Assembly (NCBI GenBank): GCA_016584495.1
Contig: WAID01000016.1
Coordinates: forward strand, 224,442 to 288,441
Direction of reading: 5' to 3'
DNA: 64,000 bases
From: Celoporthe dispersa
Lineage: Eukaryota; Ascomycota; Sordariomycetes; Diaporthales; Cryphonectriaceae
Made by a program: the position numbers and the translations under genes. Shown in pieces: positions 60,151 to 64,000 of this stretch (position 1 is the first letter of the stretch; every line of letters begins with the position of its first letter). The notes below the pieces were generated by a model that worked only from the letters and a program-made list of their open reading frames with translations, had not been told where the DNA came from and searched no databases.

Positions 60151-62034
60151 ATGGACGCCGCGCAAAACTTGCAAATCCCGCCCATGGAACATATTTTGCT
60201 ATGCAGCGATGATCTGGCCTACCCACCGCTTGAGGTAGCTTACCTCTGCGATGACTCCAACAAATATGACGATCTCGGCCTTCTCACCTATCCAGACCGG
60301 GCCAAGGTCGATGCATGGCGTCTCAGTGTGGACAGATGCCCAACTTTGGCTCTGGCGGATGCGGCGCCCTTTCTCCAGGCTTGGCTGTGGTTCGGACTGC
60401 TGGGAGAGGTCCTGAAAATGCATCCTGGGAGTGGCGAGGGTCTCGAAGTCGTGACCCCTGATGCCTTCATCAGGGAGACGGACACTGGAAGGTATCTCTG
60501 CACCGGTGCTCTGCATAGTACCATTTCTAAAAGCAGGGAGGACTCCGAAAGCCTGTTCGATCATGAGGCGTCACGGTCACGACTCCTTACGATGACTCGA
60601 GTGGTCGAAGAGTTCCTCCGTGGAGCTATGGCAACATCGGTGGTCCAAGCAATGGTGGCGCGCGACTCGTACGGCCAACCACTCCATCCACTTTTCCAGA
60701 CACTCCTGGCGATCCAAGTTCTGTGCGAGACTCTCAAAGACAACGCTCTACGAGAACTTCCGCACAGGTCAGAAGAGAACATCGGCTTGTCGCTCTGGCC
60801 AGAGGCGTCTCTCGAGCTGGTAAATTATCTGCTCCGGCGGTCGGGCTGGTGTGTTATCGATATCTCGAGTCTTCCCAGGAAAGCGGCTTTCAGGTATCAC
60901 CTAAGCTTCTATCATCGGACATCGCGCTCAGGATATCCCGGCCATATCCGTCAAGCTGGATGTGAATGCGATCTGAGAGTGGGGAAAGCGATTGTTCCAT
61001 CGCACACCCACGAATCCTGCAACTGCAGACTGGTCGGACCGCCGGCTGCACTGCTGGAAGAGATATCTTGGCAGAAAGAAGTTGCTTTGTTCAGATTTCG
61101 CCACGACGGCCACCCATACGGAACCCTCGACCTCAAGAAGTTCGCGGTCATGTCCGGGAACGGACCGCCATTTGTTGCCATCAGTCATGTTAGGATGGAG
61201 GGGTTAGGCAACGAGAACTACAATACGCTCCCCTCTTGTCAGCTCTCTATCATACAGGCTTTCGTCAACCAAGTCGAACCAGAAGACCCGGACGGTACAT
61301 TCTTTTGGATCGACACACTTTCTATCCCGGTGCAAAAATGGTCAAGGAAGACGGCCCTTGGGTCAGTAGCAGAAACTTTTGCACGGGCGCGTCATGTGCT
61401 CGTTTGGGATCCTCCTCTATATCGCCACACCTATACCAGTCCTGAAGAGGCGCTACTTCGGATACGGTATTCGAATTGGAAGTCTAGGATTTGGACGTTG
61501 CAGGAAGCTTTCGTAGCGAGGCACATTATCTTCCGCTTCGCTAATGGCTTGGTGTCCCTGCAAACGATCGTTAGCAATTTCCAACGTGAGTCGGAACAGA
61601 AGAGGGCCTGTCCAAGTCTTCTTCTTTCACACAATCCTTGGCCATCCAGACTATATCAATCCCTGAGAGTCGACGAATGGTTGCCAGCTTCTATAAGATG
61701 CTTCGAAGAAGATATTAAGATTTGGTCACAGGAGGCCAAACAGGCGAACATGGACTCCGGAGGCTATGCTAAAGCGATCCTCTATAAATATCTCAGGCTG
61801 GCTCTGCTCTCAGCAGGCCAATTCCGCTACTTCCTTGAAGATGACGAGATACACCAGCTGCATCCGATCTGGGACTTTTTGCGCTATACTTATGGGTCGT
61901 ATGTTGCCGAGAGAGCGGAGAATACATATGCGAGTAATTCCCACGATGGATTAAAGAGCCTGAGTAGAATCTTTCGCTTGATCCCTGAACTCCAAAGCAT
62001 AAGCGAAAGAGAAGCGAGCTTACTAGCGAAATAA
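60151..62034 (+). CDS. HET-domain protein (HET-B)
   Basis: An intact, intron-free frame of 627 codons. Family signatures begin at MEHILLCSDD (60187, an alternative start) with PPLEVAYLCDD. A cysteine-rich block (CECDLRVGKA and ESCNCRLVGPP) precedes the HET domain: PPFVAISHVRMEGLGN (in place of the usual SYxWG), FFWIDTLSIPVQ and SRIWTLQEAFVARHIIFRF. The C-terminus is helical and unnamed. HET proteins are cytosolic triggers of incompatibility cell death in ascomycetes, and this subclass is often subtelomeric. The gene lies inside the ~700-bp inverted repeat and diverges from TM-B. The intact frame makes it the best-preserved putative effector in the window. Confidence 0.8.
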   Translation: MDAAQNLQIPPMEHILLCSDDLAYPPLEVAYLCDDSNKYDDLGLLTYPDRAKVDAWRLSVDRCPTLALADAAPFLQAWLWFGLLGEVLKMHPGSGEGLEVVTPDAFIRETDTGRYLCTGALHSTISKSREDSESLFDHEASRSRLLTMTRVVEEFLRGAMATSVVQAMVARDSYGQPLHPLFQTLLAIQVLCETLKDNALRELPHRSEENIGLSLWPEASLELVNYLLRRSGWCVIDISSLPRKAAFRYHLSFYHRTSRSGYPGHIRQAGCECDLRVGKAIVPSHTHESCNCRLVGPPAALLEEISWQKEVALFRFRHDGHPYGTLDLKKFAVMSGNGPPFVAISHVRMEGLGNENYNTLPSCQLSIIQAFVNQVEPEDPDGTFFWIDTLSIPVQKWSRKTALGSVAETFARARHVLVWDPPLYRHTYTSPEEALLRIRYSNWKSRIWTLQEAFVARHIIFRFANGLVSLQTIVSNFQRESEQKRACPSLLLSHNPWPSRLYQSLRVDEWLPASIRCFEEDIKIWSQEAKQANMDSGGYAKAILYKYLRLALLSAGQFRYFLEDDEIHQLHPIWDFLRYTYGSYVAERAENTYASNSHDGLKSLSRIFRLIPELQSISEREASLLAK

Positions 62035-62068
62035 ACTTTCTATAGCTGTTAGAAGATAGATTGTATTT

Positions 62069-62810
62069 ATGTAATAAGCATTGCGATACGAATGGGTACA
62101 ACATGTACACAAAGAATTTATATTAACAAAAAGATATCAAAGTGCAATCCAACGTAATATTGGAAACATTCTCTGAGTTTCTTAGGCACTGTTCCGTCCG
62201 GATTGTACTATAATCGGCTATACAAACGGATACGAGTGGCTCGAGCTTTGGAGTAGGATCGGTTGCGCTTAAGCCAGCCTACTCATTAGCTCCTACCATC
62301 AGAATTTATAGGTCTGCTCAGATCTAAAATAGTATGCCAGATATAGAGTTACGTATCTCTATCCTAGGATATGCGTCTCTACCCCAAGATATATTATTAT
62401 CGTAGCCAGTGGAGTGAATCTTAGAACATGAAATGTAAGTAGATTCTGAGATCGTTTAGATGTAAGAGTATATATAATGAGCACTGCGGTACAAATGGGT
62501 ACCACAAGTATACAAAGGGTTTATGCTAACAAGAGCGATATCAAAATGTAATCCAAATAATACTGGAAACGTTCTCTGAGTTTTCTGCAATATATTACTA
62601 GCGGTAAAGCTATCACTTGTATCAGAAATAATACTTGTAATGAGCACTGCTATAGCCTAAGCGTTCAACAAGTATACAAAGAGTTTATACTAATAAGAGC
62701 GATATCGAAGTATAATCCAAATAAATATCGGAAATATCTGAGTATTTCTGTAGTATATCACTAGCAGTAAAACTATTACTTATAATACAAATAATACTTA
62801 GATTAATAAC
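62069..62810. repeat. Three degenerate copies of a ~150-bp repeat
   Basis: Similar blocks start near 62076, 62474 and 62637. Each has TAAT(A/G)AGCA(C/T)TGC, then ACAAAG-(A/G)-(A/G)TTTAT, a GATATC, AATCCAA and GGAAA. Differences are mainly transitions. The opening motif also appears at 56701, outside the left inverted-repeat arm. Probably RIP-mutated repeat copies; no coding capacity. Confidence 0.6.
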
Positions 62811-62927
62811 TAAAAAGCTATACATTGAATCTATTTATTAATAATAAATATATTTTTATATATTTAGCTTTTTAGTTTTAGATTGATTAAATCGATATTA
62901 AGTTTATTAATCTAATTGGATTGATAT

Positions 62928-63623
62928 TCAAAGACGGATGTTACTATGCATTTAGGATCGAGGGGATTATGTAATCAGCTTATGTAATAGTATAGGCGCT
63001 TGTTCAAAAGAGGAATAGTAAGAGGGGTTGATTTATATTGTATTGTTGTTGTTGTTTTCTTGCATTCTTCCTTTCCTCGAGAGAGGAAGGGAAGGCATTT
63101 ATTTATAATTGAACTATTCTAGTTTCTCGAATATTCTATTGCTATTGATTTATAATCAATAGCTGTTGATTTGTAAGCATTTATCAGCTATTATAAATCA
63201 ACGTTGCATTCGTATATATTAGTTATTACGCAGAGGGCTTCGAGGAAAAATATATAATACGATAAGGTTTGGCTTTCGCTACCTTAGTATTTCTCGAAAC
63301 TTCTAGCACCTTCTGCTTATGTAATATGCTTAGTAAGCAACCCCTTATATAATCATATGTTATATCACTATATAATGTATAGTGATTAGTAATATGGTTT
63401 CCTTGGCTCTATAGCTCGTTTAGTTATTGAATAATAAGAGAAAATATATATATATTTATATATTCGAATTTCTTCGAATGTTTATTGTTTCTCTTTTCTA
63501 TTTGAGCATATATGGAAACATATATATATTATTTTATATATTATCAGCTATAAGTTATTGCTGACGTAATATGATTACGTAATATTTATAGTTATAGTAT
63601 AAATATAGTTATATATGCTTATA
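62928..63623. repeat. Right arm of the ~700-bp inverted repeat
   Basis: Reverse complement of 56875-57579 with minor indels. Its outer end lies only about 25 bp from the telomere-like hexamer array, while the left arm has no such array at its outer end. Confidence 0.9.
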
Positions 63624-63648
63624 CTCCCTCGTAATTCTTTTGCGGGAG

Positions 63649-63804
63649 TCAGGGTCAGGGTCAGGGTCAGGGTCAGGGTCAGGGTCAGGGTTAGGGTCAG
63701 GGTCAGGGTTAGGGTCAGGGTTAGGGTCAGGGTTAGGGTCAGGGTCAGGGTTAGGGTCAGGGTTAGGGTCAGGGTTAGGGTCAGGGTTAGGGTCAGGGTC
63801 AGGG
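63649..63804 (+). repeat. Telomere-like hexamer array (TCAGGG/TTAGGG)
   Basis: Twenty-six consecutive hexamers without a length change: 18 TCAGGG and 8 TTAGGG, interspersed. The G-rich strand runs left to right, as expected toward a right-hand chromosome end, but about 190 bp of other sequence follows. It is therefore interstitial or subtelomeric rather than the terminal array itself. Confidence 0.9.
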
Positions 63805-63852
63805 TTCTAGGAGTCCCTCCCATGTCGTTCTCTATTTGAGGATGTATTTCCA

Positions 63853-63853
<1 letters not shown>

Positions 63854-63894
<41 letters not shown>
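63854..63894. repeat. (TG)n microsatellite
   Basis: Forty-one bases of perfect TG dinucleotide repeat between the telomere-like array and the window edge. The Thr-Leu and Thr-His reading on the minus strand is a by-product of these repeats, not a gene. Confidence 0.95.
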
Positions 63895-63895
<1 letters not shown>

Positions 63896-64000
63896 TTTAT
63901 GTGTGTCTATCAGGCCCTTTGGCCGGGACAAAGAGAAAAGGAGGCAAAACAAAACCACCCTAGCGGAAATGTAGGAACTTTGCAGTCCACTCTGCCCGAA

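Noticed and set aside
56875..63623. Complete autonomous DNA transposon
   Set aside because: Arms are present, but there is no transposase between them and no evident target-site duplication, so only an inverted repeat is annotated.
63649..63804. CRISPR-like array
   Set aside because: Six-base units without spacers, in a eukaryotic genome; it is telomere-like sequence.
63575..63958. Long frames on both strands across the hexamer and TG repeats
   Set aside because: They encode only Thr-Leu, Arg-Val or Thr-His repeats produced by the simple sequence and have no unique domain.

Overview
The window looks like an accessory, probably subtelomeric, segment of a filamentous ascomycete (Pezizomycotina). 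Genes have short GT-AG introns, there is a Zn2Cys6 regulator, and several fungus-typical families occur (HET, DUF6594, DUF7708, DUF7025-AAA, ankyrin-kinase). AT-rich islands look RIP-like, and a TTAGGG-type hexamer array lies at the right end. The species cannot be named from the sequence.

Layout. 0.4-6.1 kb: a kynurenine-aminotransferase-like gene (-), a decayed zinc alcohol dehydrogenase and a decayed C2H2 regulator. 7.4-17.8 kb: a compact, probably catabolic group made of a DHDPS-family aldolase, an FMN alpha-hydroxy-acid oxidase, an extended-SDR reductase, a Zn2Cys6 activator and an amino-acid permease. 18-28 kb: a remnant of a ubiquitin-like-domain protein, a caspase-like/pseudokinase protein (-), a small basic protein, a DUF6594 membrane protein and a kinase-Sel1-ankyrin protein (-). 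28.3-46.1 kb: three head-to-head divergent pairs in a row. These are STAND-like without a P-loop (-) / DUF7025-AAA (+), HET (-) / multi-pass membrane protein (+), and DUF7708 without a P-loop (-) / DUF7025-AAA (+). 46.3-54.7 kb: the wreck of a highly reducing polyketide synthase lacking its KS end, then an O-methyltransferase (-) and an MFS transporter (+). 54.7-63.6 kb: AT-rich DNA and a pair of ~700-bp inverted repeats enclosing a second membrane-protein (-) / HET (+) divergent pair. 63.6-64 kb: 26 telomere-like hexamers and a TG microsatellite.

How the genes may work together. The 18-62 kb part is rich in domains known from fungal non-self recognition and programmed cell death: HET, STAND-like, caspase-like, pseudokinase and ankyrin-kinase. 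The repeated pairing of a P-loop-less NTPase-like protein with a Walker-intact AAA ATPase, and of a HET protein with a related membrane protein, suggests two-gene recognition or response modules. That function is inference; the arrangement is seen directly.

Caveat. At least ten otherwise well-kept genes are each broken by single-base length changes, mostly in short homopolymers. This pattern fits consensus-sequence errors at least as well as biological decay. The alcohol dehydrogenase, C2H2, ubiquitin-like, HET-A and polyketide synthase loci show additional damage and are called pseudogenes.
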